The notes beneath the pieces are model-generated. The model was not told the origin of the DNA, did not search any database, and was given only the letters and a program-made list of their open reading frames with translations. Of a stretch of 64,000 nt of DNA, positions 38,541 to 52,100 are shown one piece after another. Origin of the DNA: Xiphias gladius. Its lineage: Eukaryota; Chordata; Actinopteri; Istiophoriformes; Xiphiidae. The stretch lies in contig NC_053418.1 of NCBI RefSeq assembly GCF_016859285.1, positions 8,641,001 through 8,705,000 of the forward strand, read 5' to 3'. Both the position numbers and the translations under genes were made by a program. Each line of letters begins with the position of its first letter. Position 1 is the stretch's first letter.

Positions 38541-38872
38541 ACACAGTCCAAAATGGGTCATAAATAATGATGTATTAATGGATAGTGGTATGGTGTTTTC
38601 CAGTCATCAACAGAGCAATGAGGAAATATTGGACAGTCCCAACACGTCATCTATATCATGCTGCCATCTTGTGGCAAAGCTGTACCAATACACATTTAGA
38701 TCCTGCAGGATTAACTTGGATCAAACATATCACAAACTTCCTACTGTCAGTAAGAAACAAACGTACATATTAGGTGTATTTAAGGAGTAAATTTACTAAG
38801 TTGCTGTTTTTAGCAATCAGTAAATAAACAAAGATGCACCACCTCTGTAATGAACAGTATGTAGAGTATAAG

Positions 38873-39171
38873 TAGAGCCGAAACAGTTATTCAATTAATC
38901 AGTTAGTTGATCAACGGAAAATTAATCTGCAATTATTTTGGTAATCGACTGATAGTTTGCGCAAAAAACTCCAGTAATGTGAATATCTTTGGGTTTGGGA
39001 CTATATGTTGGACAGGGAAACTAATTTTATAACATCACTTTGGAACCCAGGAAACTATGATAGGCAATTATAAAAGAAACTATTTTCTGAAATTTAGTAG
39101 GCAAAACCATTAATTGCAAAACTAATCGGCAAATTATTCGATTATGAAAATAATGATCAACCGCAGCCCCT
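38873..39171 (-). repeat. hAT-like MITE, reverse near-full copy
   Basis: Begins with GAGCCGAAACAG and ends AACCGCAGCCCCTA, the reverse complement of the family start, with GATTATGAAAATAATGATC just inside. It lies about 180 bp beyond the itga2 poly(A) signal. Confidence 0.7.
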
Positions 39172-39346
39172 AAACAATATGCTGCTCAAATATTTGCATC
39201 TGTCAAATTTTGCCATTAAAAAACAAAAACATCCCCAATATCACAAAACGCTTCAATAGCAATAACATCAACAGAAGCAGCTATTCCATGTACCCATATT
39301 GCTTCTAGTCTTTTCATATATAAAACCCAATAGGAAAGATTAGAAT

Positions 39347-39537
39347 TTTATTTTACAGTATATACAGTACAAACACAATGAAACTGAGAAATGGCACATT
39401 TCACCCTTTCCACGATAAATATTGTTTCCTTTTTGCATTTAAACTACAGATATCAATAGTCTTAATGCAAGAAAAGTCCTGAGTGCCAGAGGTGGATCTC
39501 AAGGCATTTTATGCTACAGACTGACTACCTATAGTGA

Positions 39538-39630
<93 letters not shown>

Positions 39631-40114
39631 AAAAAGGTCAATGTTTTGACAAATGACTACCAGATCTTTCTAACAGAAACTGCTATTTGTCAATCACGTT
39701 GCACAGACCAATGCAGAAATGAGATGCCTTTACAGTTTAAAAGTCAGGGAGGCAACATTTACATCCAAATCGATAATGGCATCTAAGGCCTAAATAAAGT
39801 ACTGCACATGGTGCTGTCACGTTGGGGAAAAAAACACAGTTTTTACATCTATTCAAAGTCAGTGCATATCAGCAAATAGTCAATGTACAATCCACAGAGT
39901 AAAATAAAAAAAAGACTAATAGTGATCCATAAAATGGACAGAGAATCTAATGCCAGTTATCCACAAACTGAACATCTTCCATTACTTTAAAATGCCCAAT
40001 TTCCAGTGATTGAGCTATAGTCCATTTGCACTTGACAAGAACCAGTGAGAAGTACCAGTATCCACACTGGAAACAATCCAGCGGAGAGAGAAAGCTGCAG
40101 GTTTCCTCCTCAGT
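39347..40114 (-). other. itga2: itga2 3' UTR with poly(A) signal and embedded TG repeat
   Basis: From the itga2 stop codon to the first canonical AATAAA on the minus strand (39347-39352) is about 765 nt. The span contains the microsatellite at 39542-39628, which would be CA repeats in the mRNA. The UTR extent is inferred from the signal only. Confidence 0.45.
39542..39628. repeat. (TG)n microsatellite
   Basis: About 43 TG units, uninterrupted, lying in the inferred 3' UTR of itga2. Confidence 0.97.
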
Positions 40115-43100
40115 TCACAGCACCTCGTCAACATGTGCATGGCTCTGCCCGTCTCCGTCAGCCTCCCGCGGAAGCTGCTGGTACTTTCTTTTGAAAAACC
40201 CAAACTAGAAAGTAAACAGATTAAGTTCAGACACAGTTGTAATATCAGTCATAATAGAGAGATCCCAGTGTATATTGTCGATTTTCTGTAAAAATATATC
40301 TATATAGCACTAATGTAACAAACTTACATAGCATACTTTTCTTATATCCAGATATTTATGGTAAATACACTGCATTCTGTCGCATAGTTAATTGATGATA
40401 AGCGAATCAAGTATTCCTTTTAAAAATGCACATTTCTACCAAAATCAGGTTCATTCTCCTCTCTCACCTTGGCAGAGTTGAAATGCTCCTGTTTACAAAT
40501 ACTCATCGGACATGCCTAAGCTATGTAAATAATTCCCTGATGTTCCTCTGTATGCGGAAATTACTTTCACCAAAAGCGTAGACAAACGCTTACCTTCCAC
40601 AGTAGTGCAACAGCCAGCGCCAGCAGCAGCAGTCCGGCAAGGACGCTGCCAACAATCACTCCCACTGGAACATCACCTTTCTCTCCTGGTTTACTGATTG
40701 TCACCACCACCTGGACAGCAGGGAGACAGCAGGGAGGTCGTTGCATGGTCTCTCACTCAGATATGGCATGATTAACGGAAAATAAACAGGCAAGTCACAC
40801 ATTACACTATGCCCACTGGATCTGTGCAATGCAGAGATTAAAATCACATCTTTTTCTAGTGAACAATAGTCTAACATGATGGCTTCTTATGCTTTGGGAT
40901 AACTTCTGAACAGTGGTGTTGCATTAAGAGAAGACAGTATACTTATGAGTCACAGCAAGGGTTTAAAATAAACTGGAAACGTCGAGGTGCTCTAAGTTTT
41001 CTCTCTTCCGTCTTTGATTTCTTTACCTGAGGCACCAAATCCAAATATTGAAATGTGATCTTACTGGCAGCTGTTTGTGGCCGATAACGAGCAGATCGGG
41101 GTTGGAGGTCTCAACATCGACCACAGAGGTCAGCTCGATGGTCTGATAGGTGGCCTGTCATAGCAAAATTTATACCAATCAGACCACTAAAAGCATCAGC
41201 AAGATTTTCTTAATTAGCAACATAAGAAAATTAGTGGTAATAAAAGCAGACACAACAACCAGTATTAAAAAAATCATTATTAAATATATTTACCGAAATA
41301 AATGTGCCACTCCAGATCCTTGTTTTAACTTTCACAATGTAGTCACTCTTAACTTCAGTGTCTTTGAGGATGCATTTTATATACCCACATTTTGCACTCT
41401 TGCAGTCCTGTAAGTTGAAAAAATAAAAATTAATAACAAAAGAAAATCAGTACACAGCATCACTAAAACTCAGCACAACCACAATGACAAATTACTTAAA
41501 GTGACTTCTGTATAGGATTATTTTTTTTAAAAATCTTAAAATGTTAGAAAAAAATGATATTCTGCAATAGATATAAGTTAAATCTCTGTAAGTTGAGCCT
41601 TTAAGTTTGTAGAGTAAGACTTAGAGGTACAAAGTACAGTACACTATATATACAATATGAATCAAAATAAAATATTATTTAAAAATATTCAACATATAAA
41701 ATACAAAATTCTAAATAACATCTGTATGTGCAGTTTGTAGTTTTATAATTCATATAGCTCATGAATTATGCATCAAATCACGAATACATGAGAATATGAT
41801 AAAATCACTTGCAAAATATTTTATCATGTTTTTATATGACATATCGACAAATATCTGTTAGGTACCTTGTGTGCACTGTGTACACACAGATTTAAATTTG
41901 TGCATCGCTAGCATCTCTAAGACACAAGTGAAAATGCTGCATGAAAAGACGTCTCCTGAGCAACATCTGAGAAAGTTGACATACATAAAGAGAAAAACAT
42001 GCAGAGAAATATGTGACTGACCAGTTTCTCGACGCCTCTCAGGCTCTCCTCAGAGAAAGACACTGTGGGGCTCTTCACACCGATCTTCAGCGGATCCACC
42101 AGGCTGCTGGAATCACAGCTGACAGAACCTCCCTGCAGGCGTAGAAGCCTTGCGTCATTTACTCGATAGAAATTGCGCTCCCAAACATACAGTAAAAGTT
42201 AGAGATATTTTAAACAGCTTGACTTAGAAGATGAAAATTTAGAGATAGAAGATAAAGATTTGGTGTCAACTAGGACATTCATTAAATAAAACTGGTTTTA
42301 AATACTTTACAAAGTTGCTGGTATTTGGTAACTGAGTACTCACTGCTTGAGGGTCCACTTTGGTAACATAGAGGAGCGGATTTCCAGCATTAGTGGTCAT
42401 CGGCAGAGCAATGGTCAGATACAGGAGGCTGACCGGGAAGTTACCTGTTGAAACCTTCGAATACAATTTGTTTCAATAAATATTTTTTTTAATAATTATG
42501 AGAAATTAGATGACGATACTTTAAGAGAAGGATTCACTTATTGCACCTTCACTGTAAAGTTAAACTCTGGGCCGATGTCATCTAGAGTTTTCACCATTGT
42601 TACTACTTGATTGGTAGAATTTGCCACGTAGAAATTGATATTTGACTGCCTAGGATAAAGAAACCATAAAACATAACACTGTAATGCATTTGCCATCATA
42701 AAATGTCAAGTAAAACTGACTAAAATGACAGAAAATACTGTTAAGGTGACAAAAAGTAAAAACACCTGGACAAAACAATCCCTGTATCGTATCGAACAGG
42801 TATGGATATGTCCACATTGTTGTCTGCGGGTCTTTCCTCTTTACCATCACTGTCAAGAAAAACGGTAAAGAACATGTCAATAATTTAAATTAATAGACAC
42901 AATTGTTAATTGAATTTCTAATTAATTCAGTGTACCTCTTGGCCTCAAATTTCACCTCAGCTCGGTTTTGCAACTGATCAAGACTGTATTCAAAATTGAG
43001 CTGAAATTTGACCTGTAATGAAATAACATAATGTCTCGCATTACTTTCTGTAACTAGTCAAACAAACAAACGAGCACTGCCATAATCAAATCAAAATAAT

Positions 43101-46100
43101 TCACAAGTAGAGAAACAGATTTTTTTTTCTTGCACTTACCTCTTCATCGTTTTTTAATACTGGATATCCCACTTGGCAAGTGACAGTTTGTGTTTGTGTT
43201 GAGGTGCATTTGACTCCATCTGTCTGTAAATCACAACAGAACATAACTGCTGTGTGGCTTTATTATACTGACAATGCATTTATATAAGGCTGAAAACCTT
43301 TTTAAAGCCCTTCAAATAACTATTCACCTGCACAGATAGAAAATGACAGAAAATATTCCTTTACACTCCTTTTTTCTAATTAACTGTTGCAATAAATATT
43401 AAAAAATGGGTTAGATTCATTTAAGAAGCGTGTCTAAGGAATTGATGGTAATGGATTTATTTAGTGTACATTTTCACAGTAGCATCAGGTTAATGTAACC
43501 AGCCTTCAGTTAAACATTTTACACTCACAGGAGGAAAGACGGAGGAGTAGTAGAGGTTGCTGGAGTACATGGCCAAAACCTGAGTGTTGTATGCGTTCTC
43601 CTTTTTGTTCTTCACAACAACCTCAAACGACAGTTCTCGGTTATTAGCGCTGACCAGAACGGGAGCTGAGCTGCAACACAAGAGCTCGGATTACTGTCCT
43701 CTGCATTCACATGATTTAATCTGCGTATGTCACAGAAAATCAACAGCAGCTGCAAAAACCACATGTGATCGAATGTGTATGAATGTAGGAGAGTACTTTA
43801 AGAATTGTTTTATGGTCTCTGTAAAGTCCATTTTCATATCCTTTCATCTGAGTTGATTCGCTGAGCAAATGTTTTAAAATTTTTTCCTTAGCTCACACAT
43901 CCGACCCCATGTTATGGGCTATGAAGTTGCTGTATAAACTGGAAAACAAATTTTTTGCAGCGAGCAGCCATTAAGACAGAGAAAATAGAAAACGATGTAA
44001 TGGTTGTAGCCTCCTTTTACTTCTCTCTTTTAAATAACATTAAATAGAGGATAACCCATTTTACTGATTGGTCTAATCTTCACACAGTTCCGTCTTCTCT
44101 GTAATATAAATGTGATCTATATGTATCTATATGTGATAGAAGCTGTGTAGTTGAGAATTGATCATTATAGTCACTGACTTGGACTGTAAAAATGTGTTTC
44201 ACAACTTCACATCAAAGTATTGAGCCCCGAAAAAATATTTCTTTATGGCATTAAATATTCACGACTAAATTAGCAACTCTGAAAGTTAAAGTTCTGAAAA
44301 AAACATTTTTTAAGGTTATAGTGTACGTTTTAAGAGTTAAACAGACAAAACTTCGGACTGTTCATCGGGACTGTGTCGGTGCGGTTTGATGATATTTGAC
44401 TGACAGTGGTCTGACAACATAAGCAACCACACAACTGTCACCAAGTCTGATCCAAACATGATTAAATTCTGACTGCTTCACAGACATACATAACTTCACC
44501 TTTTTCCACAAAGCCCTGCCCACCTCAAACCAGTGAGATAAAAACACAAATACAGAAATCTGTCATGTGAAACAACCAAAACTGTTCTAACCGGCAGAAA
44601 ATGTTATCTTGATGCACTTTAAGGCCCCATCGTTCACAGTAAGAAGCTGGTTGAGAAAAATGTTTTCCTGGGCCTGTAACATGATCCCTCATCCCCAAAT
44701 GACTCATAGTAAAGTCAGACATGGCCTTGCCCAAGCTTGTTCTCTCACAGTATTATTTTTACTTACAACTTCAACTCTAAATGAACAACAAAATTCCTTA
44801 TACAGAGGATACCATTGCACATCAAGTGAAATCAAGAAACAAAACTTAAACTTGTCTTTTCTTGAAAAGTGTATGCTTTGCATATGATCCTGTGTATTGT
44901 ACGTGTAATGGACCGCAAGTATGACATGTTATATCTTGTACTATGCACTTGACACAGCTCAGTGATTCTCACCTGGACGCCTTTGAGTCTGTCGTCACAC
45001 TCAGCACCAGATCACTGATACACACGTCATCAGGGCCACAGTCTTTCGTGAAGGGGATCTGAGACAATAACAGAGCAGCAAAGTCAGCACAGGAGGCCGC
45101 TTTAGTCTTCAAAGGTGACGTTTCAAATGATGCCTATTCTCCTATAACCTCTATAGAATTGGGAAAAACATAACACAAATGAAACTTTTTGTATTCTTAC
45201 TGCATTGGATAAACTTGAATTTTGATTTTGGGAAAACACATAGTGTGTAAATCCGCAAAACTTGTGTGACTAACTGAAACACTTCAGTTTTGAAACCCAG
45301 TAATTATCACACGCACACCATGTCATTTTAAATGACTGTACAAACACCTCTGCAGAATAACAAGTACTTTTAAAATCTCCTCTCACTGGATAGGTTTCTT
45401 GTAGATCTCTGACAACCCAAGACTAAAGAAAATTAACAGAGATTCATGTACTGTATCAGCCACTTACAAAGAACTGTGAGGCGCTTGGAGAAAATTTATC
45501 AAGGACGGGATTCACATCTGCATTCTCCTGCTGGATTTCCACTTTCAGACTGAGGGAATTGACAAAGTCTGGTGTCTCCTGTTGCAGAAATCATATATGG
45601 ACAAATCAGGAGACAATTTTTTAAAATACTTGAGATTATGTCTTTTCTTGGAAATAAAAAAGAATAAAGCAATATATATATATATATATATAAATATATC
45701 AAAGACCTGATGGTCTTTGATGACTGCACATAACTGAATCATAAAAAATCCAAACACACCAATTTCATTCTTACCTGAACATAAACCTGGTAGTCTCGAC
45801 ACAGGGGTGTAGATAATATTTTTGCCTTTTCTGTGAGGAAGCGTTCATTGTTTTTTGTAAACATTCCTCTTGACGTCACTCGTGAAGCCTGTAAGTCAGC
45901 GTCCAGAGTCAAAGTGTAGGATATATCTAAAAGAAATTAAGACAGACTGTGTATGACACACTCTTTGACATCTGAGTTCAATCTTTTTTTTCTTGAAAAT
46001 GATTAGGATGGGATTTGAATATCTTTAAGCAATAGTTTGACATTTTGGGAAACAAGCTTATTGGCATTTGTTGCTGAGAGTTAGATGAGAAGTCTGGAAA

Positions 46101-49100
46101 CAGGGGCAACAGCTGAGCTGGATCTCTCCAAAGGTAACAAATTCCAAAAATGTTTCCCAAAATTATTATTAAAATATTAAAATATTACTTTAGGTAAAAG
46201 GAGTCTAACAGGTAATCCGATTTACCAATGGGTCCAACGGGATTCACAGGCCTGAATTCAGCACTGAAACAGAGGTTGGTGTTGAAACATGGAAGCTTGC
46301 GCCCATTTATGTCACAGGGTTTGTTGAAAATGTTGATTTTATTAGGGCTGAAAGAAGCTTTAGTTGTGACTAATGCCACACCTCTCGACCTGAAAAAGAG
46401 TGTAATTTCAAAGTTTTATCAGCTTTGCCAGTTCTAAAATAATGGGCTCATTGACTGAAATAATATAATGTAGAAGATCATTGCATAATATACACCACTT
46501 TTAATCCTTCACAGTTTATCATTGGTGATATTTATTGTTCCCACATACTGTGCTGGCTTGACTCACCAGAGCTGCACCACTTTGCCATAGGCACCAATTG
46601 AGATGTCTGGGAGTGTATCACCATTCAGATCTTTGTAGCTATCTAGGGACCTTCCAAAATACTGCAATTGAGGATCCAGTTGGGAGCCAAGGATTCTCTG
46701 AAAAAGACGAAAACTGTCATCACTCATATTGTTACAGGGTTGAATAAACTAAATGTAATATACGGTATTCGTCACATGAAACACAAACTTTAATTTGAGT
46801 TAATTGTTTGCTGTGCTCCAAAGGCACAGGACCACCTAACACGTAACGAACCTTGAACATCTGTCAGACTTTAAGCGAACACATCTGTTTCTCTCCGTAC
46901 CTGTGAGAACTCTTTGTTTAACGTCTTCTTCTCTCCATTGTAGATGTAAATGACGCCTTTTTGCTCATCTTCTAGTGGGGCTCCAACTACAACATCATTG
47001 TAACCATCGAGGTCCAGGTCAGGAATGGCGGAGATAGCCGTCCCAAAACGTGCGTTCTCAGTTTCGGGTGGACCGTTGAGGAATCCCTGCTCATTCAGTA
47101 TACCCTTCAGGTGATAAGACAGAGAAAGTATGGGGCTGCTGGAAATAAACATCTTGCTACAGTTCCTTTAAACTTTAGAGAACAATTAATGGAATCCACG
47201 TCACTTTACAAGAAAGGTTGATTTATAATGCATTGAGGTGGTCTGAATTTTAAAAATGAAATAGTGTACATCAGCTTTCAGAATATCTCTTTGACTTGTC
47301 TTACAAACCAACGACTTTTCATCTTGAGAAACTTTCTAAATCATGAAATGAAATGTAATAATGCACAATGTCTTTTCATTTGCTGTAAACTGCCTATCTT
47401 TACGTCCAAGTCTGAAGGGTGACGATGACTCTCCTGTTCACTGTTGCTCAGGATATCCAGACCACAAAATGTTACCATAAAAACTGACGTTTTTGTTCAT
47501 TTTCACCTTGGTGACAGAGAAGAGATAGACCCTGCCTTCTTCTCTCTTCAGGTCACTCATGAACATGGGGGCACCAACCAGCAGGAGGTCTGTCACTCCG
47601 TCTTTGTCCACATCCAGGGAGCACAAGACGCTTCCAAAGTACGACCCAATCTAGGACAACAATTGCTAGCTGTTTACTGATGATGAGTCAAATGTGTTTG
47701 GTCAGGTTACACACCACGTTTACACATGTACCGTATCCTCCAATGTCAGTACCTGTTTCCCTCTCTCAGAATCTATAATAGCGGATTGCTTCTGAGCGTT
47801 GACAGTGTAGACGATTACTTGTCCAGAGTGGTTGGAGCGAGGTGCACCGGCCACAAAGTATAGTGTAGACCCATCGCTCAGCGTGGTGACAGAGTAACCT
47901 GGAAATGCCCGCAAGTAAAACATTTACGAGTTGACATCTGAACTTGGAACATCTTCTTACATAAACAGTGGCGGATTGTAACTAAGTATACTTACCGAGT
48001 ATTTACTATTTACTACTTAAAAACAATTTTGAGGTATTTGTACTTTACTTGAGTATTTCCATTTCATGCTACTTTTACTTTGCTACATTTTAGAGGGAAA
48101 TATTGTACTTCTTACGCCACTACATTTATTGGAAAAATATAATCACCAGTTACTTTGCAAATTAACGGCTCTGCACATCTACACAGCATTTTTGAGTTAT
48201 TCTGTCTGATTAGACCTTTAGTCAAGCGTAAATTGGGTGGAGCTATACTGGGAACTGAGTGATTTCACTCAAGATGAGGTAGATTGATTTCCAAATTTAA
48301 GTTATTAGGACAAAGGAAACATATTTTGGCTTTAGTCCTGTGGCCACCACTGCATAGTAAAACGAATGTGGCTATGAAAAAGGCCACTAGAGATTATGCA
48401 AATCATTTTTCTATGGTCCTCTACTTCACAGTATAATACATGACGAAAGAGGTGGTTGGCTGAGAAGCTGACAATTTCACAAACCACTTTCCACTTAAAA
48501 TCACCAAACATATTTGCCACACCTATGCAGCTCTGTTGAGATGTTGAATTGTTTTTGAAATACCATCCATCAGCCACTGTTGCCCAGAATGCGAAGACCT
48601 CCACTATGACTGCTAAAGCCATGCAGCTGCAGTGTTTACACTCACATCACAAGCTGAGTCAAAGCATTTGATAACAGCCCTCCTACCCTCCCATACTTGT
48701 ATTGTGTCATGCAAAGATTTAAATGTAAAAGATTTAAATGCCTACCCAGTAATGAGCTGTGGTTTCTGTCTTGAAGAGTCCCCTCAAAGGCGGAGAAAGG
48801 GAGAATGTCGACTTCTGACCCCGTTTGATGGACGACAGTCCCACTCCAAGCGTATGCGCCGACTGCTCCCAGCATCATTACATCCTTCAACAGCATAGGT
48901 CAAAGACCAGTCAACAGAAACCATGGAAATACTGTACTACTGTAGATCACAGCATTTATATTTTTGGTCCTCTTTTTGGTTTCCTAGCAAAAATTCAACA
49001 AGTGGTGGTAAAAGAAATTATTTAAGGTCATGGACAGACCGCTGTAAAAAAAAACCACAGCTTCCTATTTCCTTTCAGTGAGAACATTGTGCTGGTACAG

Positions 49101-52100
49101 CAGAAGGGTTGTGATTCCCACTGTAGTTTGTGACCTCTCAGATTCTATGGTTAGTATAATTCTTGCCACTTCAAACCGTGGTCGCATGTGGTGTTTTGAT
49201 TGCTGTTATCAAAAATGATTACTTAATAGTATTTTTGTTATTATCACATCTTTTTATAGCACTGAGAGCAGAAACTGGTGGCCAGTGGTGTATTTGTCTG
49301 TATGTGGAGCATTCTGACAGATTCTAGAGTAACAACAGACAAAATATTAAGGAGAGTCGGGCAAGAACATGGGTGCTGGCTCAACCTTTGTTTTCTTCTA
49401 TCAATACTCTCCTGTCACCGAATACACCCAGGTGCACAAAGCAGGTACCATGTACTGTAGCATGTAGGCTACCTTGTGGAATTGTACTAATTTTTTTCTC
49501 TTGTTAATTCTCTTTTCTCAAGATTATTGTTGCTGTGATTGCTTTCAAGATTTCTCTCTTAGAGGAGTAAAAATCCCTGTGCAATACCTTGACATCTAAT
49601 AGGCCTTCAAACTGGGCTTCCTTTATCATATTTCACTTATGTGCACAGCGACGTACAACCCTTCACAGTTTTGCTGCAGTGCTTTTGCAAGTTTGAGTCT
49701 GAAAAACAGCCAAACATGAATTTGCTGTGTCACAACTGAATAAATAAAAAAGTTATTAAAAAAAAGCTTTATAAAAGTGTACAAGGCAGCGTTCTGTACC
49801 TGTTGGCTGGAGTAGTGGGCGCTGAATCCGACCTGGGACATCTCCATTTGGAAGTTGTCACCCCCTTTTCCGGTGCCTTGTGGGACCACACCATCATGCA
49901 AACAGCAGAATCAAAAGCAAAGTAGCAGATCGAGAATCACACAGAGTGAAAGACGTGTATAGAACACACTTTGTTTTAATCATCTCTTGGGATCTTCAAC
50001 TGCAACAGATATGTTGTGACATGTGTGAGTTTCTTTCAAAAGGATATGAATGGGCATGCAGTGTCAGGCATAGCACATACAATAACAGGAAGGGTAAGGA
50101 AATAATATGCACCCTCTATGTTGAAGATGCGGTCTCCCAATGTTCCAGCAATGGTGGAGAGAGCTGCCTCTTCGGACACATTGAAGAAGTACTTCTCTGT
50201 GGGTAAACTGGCAATGGATTTGATTTCTTTTATTAGGTTTTCTGTGTTGATGCTGTTTCTAATGTAATAACCCAAGACCTAGGAGAAAAGGAGAAGTCAG
50301 CAAAAAAAAAAAAAATCAGGATTGCAAGTGAGTGAGTGAGGTGTAGCTATGCAAACATAAGCTTTTGGTATCACATTTTTACAGTCATAATGGTCAAACT
50401 TTGTAATGGAAAACAGAAGTGATGCTCAAATCTCTTAATTGGTCTTAATGGTTGCAGTGTTTATGTTAAAACAAAACACACAGATATTTTTCAAAACACC
50501 ACCACGACTACTGTATTAACTCTCATTAACCTCATGAGAGCTAATGAGGTGTTACAATGGCAGGTCCTCACTTACGGCGATACCAAAGCGGGTGATGCCT
50601 TGTCTCTCACACTCTGCAATGACTCTATCCCTGACAGCCTCGTCATGCGACTCTCCGTCAGTGACAACCACCATCACCTTGGCAGCACCGGGTCGGCCAC
50701 CATTGATTGGATTGAAACCCTTCTGACTGAAGAGAGCACACACAAGTTTCCGCTTTCACTTTTAAGTTCTACAATTCAGTTCTGTTAAATAAATTGGCAA
50801 TAAAAAAGTGACTATGCCACACATACATTTCTTATAAATGAAAGATGTTAGTGATGCAAAAATCAATTTAAATTTAAATTAAAAAAATCATTCTGCCTTA
50901 GTCAGGTAATAATAAAACACATGAACAGACAATCAATTAATAAGAATATAAACAAGGAAACAAACACAAAAATAAATATTAACATTTCCAGATAAATGCA
51001 TATATACATATGCATAAAAGTCAGTATTGCTGCAACACTAACCTGGCAAATTCGATCGCATGGAAGGTATTGGTAGAATGACCATACATTTGTGTGATTC
51101 TGGATGCTGCAGTCATCACCTCATCTTTGCTTTCAAACTCATTCAGTTTGAATTCAAATTTGAATTGAACGGCATACTGAATGACGCTGACCTGGGATAA
51201 TAGAAAATGGTGTGAAAGAGCACAGAAAGCTGCCAGTAGTAACCACAAAACAATAAGGTAACCAACTAAATTAACTCAAGATTATCCCCTGCTTCATCTC
51301 TGCCTACGTTTCCGATTTCGGCTGCCGAGACGTGACGTTACCTGTGTGGTTTTGGGCCCAATGTCGAGCGCAGGTATTAGTTTCTGGAGGAAATCGGTCA
51401 TTGGTTCCCAAGGATAAATGCTGTTGGAGCCGTCCAAAACAATAACAATGTCCATAGGCCCTCCACATGCTAGAAATGTCATAAAAAGGGGACACAATAC
51501 GTTTAAGCAGCTGTGATAGATCTAACTGGGTTTATACACTTTATGTTACTGCTGACCATTTTCTGAAGTAATCTTTTCTTCCTTTCATACAGCTGCTGGT
51601 TTCAGTTCATGCCAATACATTTGAAAAATACATTTTGCAGACTTTAAACTTGCCTGAAACAGGTAATGTAAAACAGCTAGCCACCAAAAATTGCAGTATA
51701 ATGTGCTTAAACAGCTGCAAGCAGAGACACTTTCTTGCTGGTGGGTTCAAGAAAGCTCCAGCTTTCTGAGTTCAAGAGTAGTGGATGAAAAGCAGAGCAC
51801 TGATGAGTTATTTTGTTAAATCATCATGTTTTTGAACCCAGGAGACAAGAAATAACTAAAAGAAAAACTGAACCCAGAAGAAAACTGTGACAACACTGTT
51901 ATGGACTTCTTCCATTCTGACATTAACTGAAACTTGCCTTGTAAGGATGGAAATTATTCTGAAAGATACTTAACTCTGCACAACTTAAAACATCAACAAT
52001 CACATTAAAACTTCTTACTCTGGACGGCAGGAGAGAAAGCAGGTTGAGGCTGAAAGAGGGGGGTCATTTTTGCACATATTCCAGGGTAGAAGTCTTGAGT

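Larger units (their letters stand above)
34712..39340. other. Intergenic region fst-itga2
   Basis: No gene recognised, and no MOCS2-like exon. It contains an AAT repeat, a CA repeat, a polypurine tract and one reverse MITE. The rest is AT-rich unique sequence and may hold fst regulatory elements. Confidence 0.6.

Noticed and set aside
39538-39786. Open frame with a Cys-Val repeat followed by unique sequence
   Set aside because: Microsatellite translation in the inferred itga2 3' UTR, antisense to the gene.
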